A stretch of 64,000 nt of DNA from Latrodectus hesperus (lineage: Eukaryota > Arthropoda > Arachnida > Araneae > Theridiidae): assembly GCA_037975125.1 (NCBI GenBank), contig CM075852.1:18025099-18089098 (forward strand). The letters run 5' to 3'. The position numbers and the translations under genes are program-made. Below are positions 14,177 through 25,603 of this stretch, piece after piece (the first letter of the stretch is position 1; every line of letters begins with the position of its first letter). The notes beneath the pieces are model-generated. The model ran no database searches and was not told the DNA's origin. It saw only the letters and a list, made by a program, of their open reading frames with translations.

Positions 14177-14580
14177 AGATCCTTCAAACCAAAAAAAAAA
14201 AAAGGCATAAAAAGTCCTCACATTTACAAAAGCCTACTGAACAAGAGTGTTAAAAATCAGCATTAGCATTAATTTTAAATCATAAAGAAGAAAATTTAAA
14301 ATATAACTTTAAAATTGTTTGTAAGCTTTATTATAAATACAACTTTTAATGTTCAACAATTTAATATAACTTAATCTGCCTATAAATTATTGTTTTTGAA
14401 AATTTGTTTAGTAAAATGAAAATTAGTGTTATGATTTTCTGTGTTTATTCATACCAGATATATAATCATTGTTTGATTTGTTTTTATACACAAAAATAAG
14501 CATATTTATAACTTTAAATTTGGTAAGTAACTTCATTTAAATTATATAGGATTAGGAAAAAATTATAAATATATGTTTGA

Positions 14581-14584
<4 letters not shown>

Positions 14585-14658
<74 letters not shown>
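14585..14658. repeat. (AT)n microsatellite, 37 units
   Basis: A perfect AT dinucleotide run inside the MULE. Confidence 0.97.
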
Positions 14659-14661
<3 letters not shown>

Positions 14662-15366
14662 AGAATATAATACACAAACGAAGGCTAAAATTCTTACTTT
14701 AATAAATGTGGAAAGCATGTAATCTTTAATTATTCAACAATGATTTTAAACAAGTTTTTTTTAATTTAATGAAAGTTGTTGTGGTGAGAGATTACTCACT
14801 CCCTTCCTTTTTCAATTGTCATCTATATGTTAGTGCTAAGAATAGAAAAAATCTTTAAAACAAAGAATTTTTATTTCTGAAAAACAGTTGCAAATAATAT
14901 ATTAGTGTTTTTGCTTATGCTTTTCCCTATACACTTAAGTGTATCCTTCATGTGCAAGAAATTACCATTAAGCATCAAACTAACCAAATATAATCTACAT
15001 TAAAGGAAACACCTAGGAAAGAGTTTCACACCTCCTTGGATTTATATATCAGTGAACTATACAAAAGATTTTATTTCATTGTCCAAAACTTTTTGAACAA
15101 AGCTAAATAAATATTTTTATTATTTCTAAATTGTAATTTTTTTTAAAGTTATATACACATTTTCTACTGGAATCTGTAGCCCTTAATAATATAAAGAAAT
15201 ATTACTGCAGAGAAAGGATAACATCATTGATTCAAATATGTACTTCTCTTATTTTTGTAAATAGATTATCTAAAATAATTAAAAATTAACTTCATAATTC
15301 CAAATGTTAGCACAATTAATGTTTGCAAACATTAAAATAGATTTTTTTCATGTATATATGAGACAG

Positions 15367-15396
15367 TATATGTATGTATGTATGTATGTGTGTGTA
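15367..15396. repeat. Short (TGTA)n/(TG)n microsatellite
   Basis: TATG repeated about five times, then three or four TG units. Confidence 0.9.
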
Positions 15397-16957
15397 TTTA
15401 TTATTACTAAAATTACTGTCTAGCACCACTTTTATAGGAATACTACTCGTTTGGCACCAACAAAACTTTCAATATCACATTTATTAAAAGTACAAAAAAT
15501 ATAAATCGAACAATCTTTCATTGTGGAAAATTAAAACAAATTTTTTTTTCTGTTTCGGGGATTTAAAGATGATGGATTACTTGATTTTAATACTGCCAAA
15601 TAACAAAATATCAAGGGAGAATAATCTTTCACAATGACATACACTGAAGTGAAAAATGAAGCTGTCTTTCAATGCTATGTAAATATTAAATCTTATACAC
15701 TTAACCATAATGGGAACCAAGACATAAGTTTCTTTGGGGCCCTCCTTTGCTTCACAACAACCTTTTTATTTAATTAAGCTAATGGTTAAATTCGATTAAT
15801 ATTACTAAATAAAATTATTTACTTAATTCATTAGTAATTCGTTCAATAAATAAACTATTACTGTCTTAAAGTGCATGAGAGGAGCCACAGGTATAAAAGC
15901 AAACCTTTATGTGGGATGATTTATACAATCATAAGGTTGTGATGCTGTATCAAATGACTCAAGATGAACACAGCATTGCTTACAAAGATTTAGATTCTTA
16001 CTTTAATAAATTTAGGAGAGATTAAATAAATGAAAATATCAGAGTGCTTAGTTAATACTAAAGAGAACATCTTTATGTCACCTACATAATCAGCGAATAA
16101 CATATTACAATATATTTTTAAAGTTCCATCACAATTTTTCATATAAAATTATTGCTGTTTCAATCTAATTAAATCTGCCATCAAACCCATTATGTTTTAC
16201 TGCATATAAATTATTTTAATTTTTGGCAAATTATCTATCATATCAAAAAAATATGTATGACTACTTTTCTGTTATCTCTTCAAAAAAGTTGTATTAACAG
16301 AAAAGTGGTCACAGTTTTTCTCGAAGCATTCTCTTAATGAAACAAAATACACATTCTATCAAAAATTTAGGTTTTCCAAATCTCAAAATCTTTATTTTCC
16401 TCCTTAACTAATTAGTAGTTTTTTTATATTACCTTACTAATATTTTTATTTAATAATAGCTAATATTTTTTGTTTCAAGTAACCACATCATAATTCAGCA
16501 TTTCGTCATTTACAATAAAATTTTCTCTTAAATACAGTTCACTTTAAAATTTGTTGACTGTTTTATCAACTGTTTACATATGAATGTTAGCATTACTAAT
16601 TAATTTCTTCTATGATTTTTAGCATTATATAAATAATAGAGAGTATATTCATGAGAGAATGTTACTTTTTTTGACGCAAAGCCTAAAAAAATTATTAAAG
16701 TTTTTCAAAATTAATATAAATCACATCTCATTACTATTTCAAAGCATTTCCATACATAATAGAAATAAAAATTCACATCTTAAAAAAAATTTAAGCATCT
16801 TTTATTAATTAACAGCTCATAAAATTCTACATGATGTGAATTTATTTGCTTATATATTCTGTTACACTGACTAATATTTCAGCTATAAATAAACACATCC
16901 ACTGTCGCTTTTCCATTAGCGCATGTTTTAGTATAATAGTTTGATACTCTGTAAAGC

Positions 16958-17063
16958 TCTGGACATGCGCAAAATGTCTGAACCTTTTACCTAACTGCGC
17001 CTGCGTTGAATGATTTGTTAGTTTATATTTCGCTCAACGCTGACTTTGTCACTAGACGCTTGT
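16958..17063 (-). repeat. Right terminal inverted repeat of MULE
   Basis: Inverted partner of 12428-12533, beginning TCTGGACATGCGCAAAA and ending CACTAGACGCTTGT. Confidence 0.85.
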
Positions 17064-17101
17064 TGATTTTACTTTCCTTCAATCTCAATGGTAAATGCTG
17101 A

Positions 17102-17281
17102 TTGGTTTGGTTTGTTTGTTGCTCAACGGTCATTTTTTGCACATGAGGGCTAATTAGACCGGCACTTAGGGCTTAAAGTGGATTCCGAACTACTACAAAC
17201 ATCCATGCCCATGGTAGGATTCGAACCCATGAACTGTTGAACCGAAGGCAAGAGCGCTAACCATTCGGCTGCCAGCTCGGC
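17102..17281 (-). mobile_element. tRNA-derived SINE (family II), best copy
   Basis: Read on the minus strand, it has a tRNA-like head with B-box GGTTCGAATCC (plus-strand 17217-17227). The body reads GGATGTTTGTAGTAGTTCGG, then CCGGTCTAATTAGCCCTC, and the tail is CAAACAAACCAAACCAA. A perfect 13-bp target-site duplication, TGGTAAATGCTGA, flanks it at 17089-17101 and 17282-17294. It sits 38 bp beyond the right MULE repeat. The CAAA-like tail suggests dependence on a LINE that recognises such an end. Confidence 0.88.
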
Positions 17282-17559
17282 TGGTAAATGCTGAAGCCGA
17301 GGACCAGCGACCACTCTATCAGTGGCCTACGACGGTGTCGTTCAGAATAGGCGGTAGAAAATACAGTGACTGTGTCATATGTAAATTAATGGGCACGCAC
17401 CGGTGAAAAAATCTGGTGTCAAGTGAGTTACCAATGAAACCGGTAAATGGCCACTGTAGTACCACTCAGCCTCTGCTACTAGGGCCGTTTTCTTTTCCTG
17501 TCTTCATGGACCACCGTGTGATCTCCCACGGACCAATGGAGGTCCATCTGGACCACTTT

Positions 17560-18490
17560 GTGGGAACTTATGATTTAAATGATCCTGTTAATTCCAATGT
17601 CTAAAGGCTGTAATATTTTTGGGGATCCTCCAGGAATTATAGCAGTTTTTGCAGATGCAGATTTAAAGGCCTGTACATTTTCATTAAATTAGATTTCATC
17701 AAGTTCATAATTAAAAAGGTTTTGGATTAAAAAAAAAAGAAGAAATTTTTAAGTTTCCACCAGTTGATGTGCCAGATGCATGACATCATAATTCCTTCAT
17801 TCATCCTGCCTTTCTCATTTATCCTAATTTCCATGCCTCTAGGAAAATTTTCTTTCTGAAGTGTATTTCTTCTAAATATCATCATTGGTGGTTATTTCAC
17901 ACAGTTGAAGGCTCAGCATAGAATTACTGTAAATGAGGTTCTTTCATTTCCAATAGTATTTATAGTATGCTTGTTCCGTGAACGGTCCTTGTAGGTCTAA
18001 GGATAACGGAACTTCATCCATATTAAATATCAAATCCAATGTAAAATTGTTTTCTTGTGTGAATAACTTTTTTACAAAATATAAAGTTATCAGATCTCTT
18101 TTGCCATCCTTCGGGTAATTTTTGACTGGCCAATGAAAGACTACGTACAGCTAAATTATTCCTTTTCATAGACTAGTAGCACCAAGTTGGCCCACCAGAG
18201 AAGTTTTCAATACCCATTACTCGTGAAATTGAGCTTTCATTTTAATGTTTATAGTCGAGACTACTTTTCCACTTCTTTCACTCAATATCCATTTATGCAG
18301 TTCTTTCTCCAACTCAGGCCAGTGAGGCCCGGCGATTATCCCTTTTACATCGATTACAGTTTTCAAAATTCGACTTATTTTTTTTCCACAATCGAATCTT
18401 TGACTCGTCAACCCCAAATAATCTTGCAGCTTCCCTATTTCAGAAAATTTCTCTTACACTGCAGTTTAAGCTAAAAGGTATAACTTACAT
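17560..18490 (-). pseudogene. pogo/Tigger-like transposase relic
   Basis: On the minus strand, separate frames carry family landmarks in the right order. NREAARLFGVDESKIRLWKK (about 18395-18455) is the first helix-turn-helix. PHWPELEKELHKWI (about 18285-18330) is the CENP-B-type second one. NMDEVPLSLDLQ (about 17990-18035) includes the first catalytic Asp. INEKGRMNEGIM (about 17788-17835) and AIIPGGSPKILQPLDIGINR (about 17583-17642) follow. Frameshifts and stops separate these blocks, so it is dead. The second catalytic Asp region is poorly preserved and seems to read IMNLM, with Asn where Asp is expected. No terminal repeats were identified. Confidence 0.82.
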
Positions 18491-19106
18491 GTTTTTGCTT
18501 AAACATAGCGATGAGTAAATATTTTCAGGACACAACTGCTCAGACGTAGACAAAATGAGTGTAACTAAATTCAAATTAGTTCAAGAATGATTTTGGAAGA
18601 ATCGAATTCGTTCTGTTCTAGACGAACTTCCAATTACGTTCAAGACAAATCATCCTTGAATATAATTGGACAAAACTAAATATAGCTGAACTATACAAAC
18701 TAAGTGCAGAAATTTTTAATCGCCATCTGTTCTCTATTTTATAAAACACAATCACTGCATCTTTCAAAATTTAAATGTTAATTTTTTCGTAGGATATTTT
18801 TTTCATCAGATTATGGCGGCGTATAATATGCACAACGAAATCTGGAACTTTTTTAACACATAATTCGCGGATCATACGCAGGAAAATACGATACTTTAAA
18901 TAATAAGAAACATAATTAACGCTTAATAAGTATATTTCATAACTAATCATATTTATTATTTATATATTGTAAATTTAATTACTAAGAAACATATATTGAT
19001 ATATTTTATTACAAAGATACGTATATTGTATAAAATACAAATGTTTAAGACAAGAATTTCTCAGTTTGATAACTGCAAAAAATATGTTAAATCTTTTTCA
19101 TTTCAG
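18491..19106. other. End of intron 1, nothing recognised
   Basis: AT-rich, ending in the acceptor CATTTCAG (AG 19105-19106) of exon 2. No other feature is seen. Confidence 0.6.
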
Positions 19107-19190
19107 GAAAGATAAGAGCTATGCAGGAAAGACGAGCTGAAATGAATGCTCGCAGAAGGCAGGCCCGGGACAATCGCTACTCTTTCCATC
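19107..19190 (+). CDS. Exon 2 of AT-hook gene
   Basis: Acceptor TTTCAG precedes it and donor C/GTAAGT (19191-19196) follows. The 84 nt continue the phase-1 frame from exon 1 without a stop. The peptide reads KIRAMQERRAEMNARRRQ, then ARDNRYSFH, continuing the Arg-rich helical region, probably one long charged helix or coiled coil with the end of exon 1. The length is a multiple of three with phase 1 at both ends, so skipping would preserve the frame. Confidence 0.75.
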
Positions 19191-19736
19191 GTAAGTTTTC
19201 TCATACTTATAAGTACAAAGTTGAATCTTTGAAAATTAATTTTTTTGTGGTATTTGATTTCGGTGTTTAATTTCATAATTGTAATATTATTTTTACCTGT
19301 TAAGAGATAGCAAACATTTATAATTATTTTGTTATCAAATTTGCATGAAATGTAATTTATAACTTCAATTCATTTTGAGCAGAATTTATGAATCGGTAGA
19401 AAATTTCATAGAACTTAAAAGATAGCTATCCAAGTATCAGGTCTTTATAGTTAACACCTGAATTACAATTTTTTTGTGTATTCATAAGACGTAAATTGGA
19501 ATTGAACGATTCCAGACAGTTTTAGAGATAAGTGATCAGTGTTAAGAACTTAGATTTTGGTTGGAAAGAAATGTGTTAATTACACTATCTACTACACCAG
19601 AGCAGAATGGATGGGGTCATTTAAACTATTCTGGTCTACTGATAAAATCCAGCGCATGCCTTCTAGAGTAAAAAAGAGAATTGGAAGTGCATTTCCTGCC
19701 AGAACGACGCGTCCATGCTTTAAGCGTGAGACTTAA
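19191..19736. other. Start of intron 2; possible repeat fragment
   Basis: A less AT-rich patch at about 19590-19730 directly abuts the Harbinger element. It may be part of an older dispersed repeat, but I cannot assign a family. Confidence 0.45.
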
Positions 19737-20052
19737 GCCCGCCACACACGATAGGATTTTTCCTTACGATTTGTTGGAAGGGGTAGGAAGTAATTAAGCA
19801 CACTGTCCTCTCAAACTCTGCTGACCACAGTAGAGGAGGCACATCTGGAGTGGGAAGTTATTTTTAAGGGTGCCATTTTTCAGTATTTATTGCTTTTGGC
19901 TTAAAATGTGTGGCTCGTAAATGGAAATTGAAAATCGCCAAAAATTTCAATAATTTGTTGTTTAGTCACTTTGACTTGACATATTTATTGTTGTACTCAT
20001 TTGTCTGCTTGTAATTTCTGCCATTAAATGTTATCATAGTAAGTTAAGTAAC

Positions 20053-20375
20053 ATGAGCAAATTAAGCACAGAAGTATTATTGGCTGTTGCTTTGGACTGG
20101 GATGATGGTGAAAAGGAAACAAACAATAAAAAAAGAAATCAAAAAATTGGTTGCTCCAGCGTGAAACTCTTTCACATCTAAATTTGATTACAGAAATACA
20201 GTCGGAAGATAAAGATTTCTTTAATTACATGAGGATGAATGAAAAATTGTATGCAGCGTTGTTGGATAAGGTAACACCTTTCATTATAAGAAAATATACA
20301 TCCATGCGCTCATCTTTAAGCTCTCATGAACCATTAAGTGCAACTTAGCGCTTTCTGACAAGCGGTATTAATTAA
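20053..20375 (+). pseudogene. Harbinger transposase, N-terminal fragment
   Basis: An ATG at 20053 opens MSKLSTEVLLAVALDW. A frameshift in the A-run near 20140 moves to the frame reading LLQRETLSHLNLITE, DFFNYMRMNEKLYAALLD and SSHEPLSAT. A TAG (20346-20348) follows, and the sequence after it (RFLTSG) still matches the family. These are the N-terminal landmarks of HARBI1-like transposases. The catalytic domain is deleted, so it cannot transpose DNA. Confidence 0.85.
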
Positions 20376-20679
20376 AGAGCCCCATTAGTACATCAAAAAG
20401 TTTATCTATCGAGTATTAATTATTTATTAGTAGATATAAAATGAATTATTAATTTGTTATCTATTATCCAAGTATTCTTAGATTTTATAATATTTTCTTA
20501 AATGATTTTTAAATAAAAGGAAAACAAATTGACATTTACCAAATGATAAATAATAACTGAAATGTATTTAATTTCAATTTCGCTTAAAGAAAAGTGTAAT
20601 TATATATATTCATTCAGATAAAGAATAAATTTAAAAAATAAATTATTTAACTTATTTCATCACCATTCTCAACAAAACT

Positions 20680-21238
20680 TGTGTCCAAATTCGTGGAATT
20701 GCAGTTTCATCCAGAAATGATATATATTCAAAGTATCATAATGTCGGCACACATATGCATCCTCCACGCTTACACCACTTTTTTTCGATTAATTGACTTT
20801 CTCTTTTATAGGTTCTACGGAGGGCATTAGTTTTTTCCTTCTTCTGTAAATTGCTTTAAATATGTAAAAATTTCTCAATTTCGCTCATTCCAACTTAAGC
20901 CCCTCCCCCTTATGCACTGAAATATTTTAAGCCAATCAGAATCAGCTATAGTTTTCCCAGCACAATCCTGATACTACAGAGGGTAGAGGATCGTCGATCC
21001 AGGTACCTCTTAAACCAGCCAGCCGGCAACCACCATCAGTTTTTTCCTTTACTTCGTTAATTGAAGCCTTTTCATCTATCTTTTTGTATATTTCTAATAA
21101 TTTTTCATAAGCTAACTTTCTTTTTATTTTATTTGTGTAATCGACACTCATTATTTGCCACAAAAAAGGCTCATCTTTATAGATTTCAATAAATTCCTGC
21201 AATATTTGCTTCATGGACATTTTTAAGAAAGGAATCAA
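20680..21238 (-). pseudogene. Harbinger MADF protein remnant
   Basis: On the minus strand, from about 21220, the frame reads EFIEIYKDEPFLWQ, SVDYTNKIKRKLAYEKLLEI and KKIDEKASINEVKEK. This is the MADF (Myb/SANT-like) DNA-binding domain of the Harbinger accessory protein, which helps the transposase bind DNA. It breaks down near 21035. A second piece on the same strand (about 20700-20760) reads CVPTL, a stop, then YFEYISFLDETAIPR, resembling the C-terminal part. Decay and an internal deletion make it nonfunctional. Confidence 0.8.
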
Positions 21239-21579
21239 ATATTAATTTTCCCAAGTATCGCCAAGAAATAGTTTGCAACCCTGCGAAACAGACACGCGAC
21301 AACGGGAAGCAATTGCTTACTTCCTGTGTTGGAAGAAAAATCAGAACTTGTTTGAATTTTCTTGAACCTGTCCAACTTCTCCACACACGGTACAACTTGT
21401 TCACGTCCAACAAATCCATAGAAAAATCCTATCGTGTGTGGTGGGCTTAATTCAATTTCCAGATGGACTGAGAGGGGGAAATATTTATTTCCTTTGTTGA
21501 TTACCCAAACAACCACAAAGATCCACACATTGTCTGTCCTAGACATTTTATTGGATAAAGTTTTGTCTCTGATATGTCC

Positions 21580-21835
21580 ACACGATATACAAATATCTAC
21601 GGCATATCCACCAGTTATCCAAAGGGTCGCAGCAAATAGATGCCAAGTGGATATTCGGATATTGCGACATCTAGTGGATGTCACTTAGAGATTTTGGATA
21701 AACCTTGGATATACGTTAGATATTCATTAGATATCTCAGCTGCTTTGATATCCATGGGACCATTTGGAATTGAAATACGATCTCTATGAGATATCCAAAT
21801 GACATCCAATCAGATTTAATTTAGATATCTGTGTG
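21580..21835. repeat. Cluster of GGATAT/ATATCC motifs
   Basis: About a dozen short motifs of the form GGATAT, TAGATAT, GATATCC or TGGATGTC in both orientations occur within 250 bp, starting about 130 bp beyond the right Harbinger end. This looks like an interspersed element or a degenerate short tandem family. No protein signature was found. Confidence 0.5.
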
Positions 21836-24800
21836 TTTATTTTTCAGAACTTTTAAATTTTCCATGTTAGAAAATTAAAATATAGTTGTATTTTTTTTTT
21901 TTTTTTTTTTACTTATGAAATTTTTCTTTGCTAAATTTATTTATTATTATATGAAATTTTTCTTTGCTAAATAAATAGGATCGTTTTTTAGCAAAATACT
22001 TACAAATATGTAATTTTTATAAAACTCATTCAAAATTTAATGATTGAATAATATTTTGGCACAGAATGAAAAAATATAAAATTTTATGATGTTTTGACTA
22101 TTTTATAAATTTGATATACAAATTTTTTCTTTTAACACTTTGTTAAACCCAAGTTAAATTAATTTTTTGTAAATATTGCTTGCACATTTTTTCTTACAAA
22201 TAGACGGTCTTTATAACATTACTTACTCTGCTAGTACTCTGAATGTTCTTTTTCAATCCCTAATGGAAATATTTTTGTCTAATAATGTCTAATGTCTAAA
22301 TAAGGAAATTTTTGTTTTTGAAACTAAAAATCATTTTATTTACTAGTTTATACATGGTAATAAACTTATATCTGAAATAAAAACATCAAATGTTAGAATT
22401 TTAATTTTTTAAAATACAATTTAAAAAAATTACAGAAATGATTGAATTTGAGTTCATTTTTGTAAACTATAGTTTTAACAAAGAAAGACAAATTTTCTCT
22501 AAAAACTCCAGTGACTAAATATATATGCTGAGTCTTAAATAATAAAATATTTATATAGTTTTTCAATTTTTGGTTAGAACACAATTGTCTTAGAATATAT
22601 TTTAAGTGTTTTCTATCAACCTGAAAGGTATCAAACAAAAAGTAATCTTAAACAAAGATTAACTTTTAAAAGTAAAAGCTAGGTATAGTGATCCGATATT
22701 TTTGTATTACTTATTTTAAGAGTGGTTTGTTTTGCTTAGTGCAACAAAATTATTTATTTTTGCTATCTATAGTATATGAGAAAGGGATCACTACAGTATA
22801 TGCCCCCAGTAACTTAGTTCGCATTATAAGGGAAACTATACAAAAATACACACACAACGTGTTGCTTTTTACACTAATATTAAGTCATTACAAAAAATGT
22901 TGACCTACACTGGCAATTTTAAACTGCAGAATGAGCTGTGAAGTTTTATACTAAAGTTTTTACAAATATTTTAGTTTATCAATTTACAGTATAATTTATA
23001 AGTTATGATAAATATACCAAAAAGAACTTACTTAATTTGCTTGGTTTGATTTTTTTCCTTTACCTGTTCTTTGATTTTTACCCCAATATTAAGTGAATAT
23101 AAATGAGAATAAAGTTCAATAAAAAAATTGGGTAATATTTTTAATTCCTTTTCATTTTACTTTTTGACCACGTGGTGGGATGAAATTTCATATGATTTAC
23201 CATATATATTTGTATTTTAAACAAAAGTTAATGATGACTTTCACTTATTGAATACTTATAATAATATGAAAATGGAAAATATCCTCATAGTCTAACCATT
23301 TAATTGTAACTTTCGGACATGTTGACTAAATTTTTAAGTAACTGTAATATTTATGCAGTTTATGGGTACCAAATTATTTTAAAGTAGATTATACTTAAAG
23401 TTAATGAGTAAAACTCTATTGATTGCTTTGAGAAATTTCAGAATTTAAAATGATTTTGAGGAACTGTGTGGAATCGGGGTAACTTACGGCTTGTACATGT
23501 CTAACCATTCAGGAACCTTGTTGAAATGATAAAAACAAATTCATTCTTAAGAAACAGGAAGTTGTTGGGGGGGAATTAAGAAGGTATACCTCTCCATTCA
23601 GAGAATTTCATTAAAAGCAAACATTTCTGCTCTTGTATAAAAATAGAACCCATCATAAAAATTTGGACTCTTTGCCCTTTTTTTTTACATCTTAAACATA
23701 TTACTAGCAATTGTGGAGAGGTGAAAAAATCCAATTTAACTTACAGACTTTGCTATTTATATATTAAAAACTAGAGCATCTGCAATCTTTTCAACTGGTA
23801 TTGCTAGCTTCTCAGTGAAATCGTTGCTAATGTTTCAAGCTCTGACTCTTATTGTTTATAAGAAAAATAGAGTTGTGCTGAGCAAAATGTTTCTACTTTT
23901 CGCAATCAACAAAATTTGCCCTAAATGAAGAATTTGAAATCTTTGAATTTAAAAAAAATGAAAACACTACAGCAGATCAATAACACATGTCGCAGACCTA
24001 ATGAAATTGGATAACTTATGCTTCAACATTTAAATCTCAGACAGACTTCTGATTTATCAGAATCTGGATTGAAAATAAGTTTCTAGTACTTTGTAGTGAT
24101 TTCTGAAACCTGGTAAAGTTATTTCAATTCCTCTTGTTTATCAACCAATAGTTTAGTCAGTTAAATAGAGGTTTCAATAAGGAAGGATCGACTTTTGATA
24201 ATGTTACTTATCTGGAAACCAAAATTTGCAACACTTTCATGATTTCATGAGGAGAAAAATTGATTTTTTTTTGTTTGTGACATAGGGTAAGGACACGAAT
24301 GTGCTTGGCATTGTGAAATTTTCCATAGAATAGACGACTATGACTTTCGGGGTAATTTTCTAATATTTCAACTAAACTTTTTACTCTTGTATTTTTAAAG
24401 TTTGTGTTGGACCATTTCCATCCAAAACTTTTATTCGTGCTAATGGTCACCCTATGGCTCAATATTAAATGTAAACTTTTAACTTTTCTCAAGTAGTGTA
24501 TGTCCTCCTTAATCATTGACATCAGGAAACTTGACTCTTTGGTGCAGTGAATCTTTTAATAAAAACTACTTCGGTTACAAGTACACAGAACAGTTTATAC
24601 ACAATTTTAAAACACCCTCTCTGCTTTAAATCATAAAATAGTAATCAGAATGATGTAAGTAATACTTATTAAAAGCATCTCAAATAAAATAAAATTATAA
24701 ATGTAACTCAATCATTTCTTACTGCGCAAATATATGAAGAAAGCTATTGCCATTCGAAATATAAAACATATTAATCAAGTAGTGTGAATCTAACAGCATA

Positions 24801-25187
24801 TGTCAAAATTTACCACAATTTGTTTACAGTAGACTTTATGTGGATGACCTGAAAGTACCTTGTCAAGACTCAAATATGCATATAATTGAGATAATTGTAA
24901 AAAGTGTTACACAGTTTAGGGCTTTGACTCTTGGAAATGTTCGTTTATTCCAAATCTCTGATTTTTAGATATTTTAGTTAAAACTAAATTCTAACTAAAG
25001 GATAACAACTGAAATGTCTGCAAAATATATTAGTATTAAACATTTTGTGTACTTGAGGAAATATAAAAACTTAAATCTTTAATTTTAATAAATATCTTAA
25101 TAAAATACTTCAGCTTTCTTGATGACTATTTCAGAGTTACCACTTTGTTTATATTGATTCAAAATTTGTGATTTTTTTTTCAATTAG
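21836..25187. other. Intron 2, nothing recognised
   Basis: AT-rich sequence with only short chance frames, including one of 104 codons on the minus strand (24208-24522) without a recognisable motif. It ends with acceptor TTTTTTTTTCAATTAG (AG 25186-25187). Confidence 0.55.
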
Positions 25188-25250
25188 GAGTAGATGGAAA
25201 TGAAGGCGAAATAAAGCCAGTTCCTAAAAGGAAGAGGCCGACTTCTGAAA
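25188..25250 (+). CDS. Exon 3 of AT-hook gene (NLS-like)
   Basis: A 63-nt exon between a strong polypyrimidine acceptor and donor A/GTAAGA (25251-25256). In the phase-1 frame it reads VDGNEGEIKPVPKRKRPTSE. The PVPKRKRP cluster is a classical monopartite nuclear-localisation pattern, and this is what mainly suggests a nuclear protein. The exon is symmetric in phase. Confidence 0.75.
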
Positions 25251-25603
25251 GTAAGATATTTATACAATATTTTATAAATTTTCTTGAAAAATTATTGAAA
25301 TATTCCTCATTTAAAAATTTATTTTCATTGTGAAAGAAACTCTTGAATTTCTGATTATATATACACACACGCACACACACTTAAAAAGTTAATAAAATGA
25401 CTAAATTTGAAAAATAAAAAATAATTTTTTTTTAAATTTGTATTTTTATATGTGAAAATAGATTTATTAATTTGTGATAATTTTGGTCATATATGTATAC
25501 ATATATATTGGCGTTAGTTTTGGACCAATGATAGTATTTATTGGATTATACTACATGAATAGTTTAATTATCTCATTTAAATAAAGACTGTTTACAACTA
25601 AAG
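25251..25603. other. Start of intron 3
   Basis: Plain AT-rich intron with a short CA-rich tract near 25365-25380, up to the left target duplication of the hAT element. Confidence 0.6.

Larger units (their letters stand above)
14177..16957. other. MULE interior without recognisable genes
   Basis: The first bases after 14176 hold a run of 13 A, and the transposase C-terminus may have continued in another frame there. The rest is AT-rich with the (AT)n and (TGTA)n microsatellites and no coding or RNA signature. Confidence 0.5.
12428..17063 (+). mobile_element. MULE (Mutator-like) DNA transposon
   Basis: About 106 bp at 12428-12533 (starting ACAAGCATCTAGTGATAAAG) reappear as an inverted copy at 16958-17063, with about 12 mismatches (about 89% identity). 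These long terminal inverted repeats enclose 4.6 kb carrying a MULE transposase relic near the left end. Long inverted repeats plus a DDE/SWIM transposase define Mutator-like elements. The outermost bases are uncertain because the two sides stop matching at ACAAGC, and I could not identify the expected 8-9 bp target duplication. The interior 14.2-16.9 kb has no recognisable gene. Confidence 0.82.
19737..21446. mobile_element. PIF/Harbinger transposon, internally deleted
   Basis: The ends are inverted repeats of about 42 bp. The left end starts GCCCGCCACACACGATAGGA (19737), and the right end is its complement, finishing TCGTGTGTGGTGGGC at 21446. TTAA flanks both sides (19733-19736, 21447-21450), consistent with the TTA/TAA preference of this superfamily. 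Inside are an N-terminal transposase fragment on the plus strand and a MADF accessory protein fragment on the minus strand, the two-gene layout typical of Harbinger elements. The DDE nuclease core is missing. Total length is 1,710 bp. Confidence 0.85.

Noticed and set aside
17416..17604. 62-codon plus-strand frame
   Set aside because: No family resemblance, and its end overlaps the antisense pogo relic.
18187..18474. 95-codon plus-strand frame
   Set aside because: Antisense to the pogo-like transposase relic, whose motifs are on the minus strand.
21235..21684. 149-codon minus-strand frame
   Set aside because: It spans the Harbinger right end and unrelated flanking motif-cluster DNA. The MADF frame is a different one and no domain is visible.
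24208..24522. 104-codon minus-strand frame
   Set aside because: No recognisable domain, AT-driven composition and no splice or start context. It could be an old element but I cannot support it.
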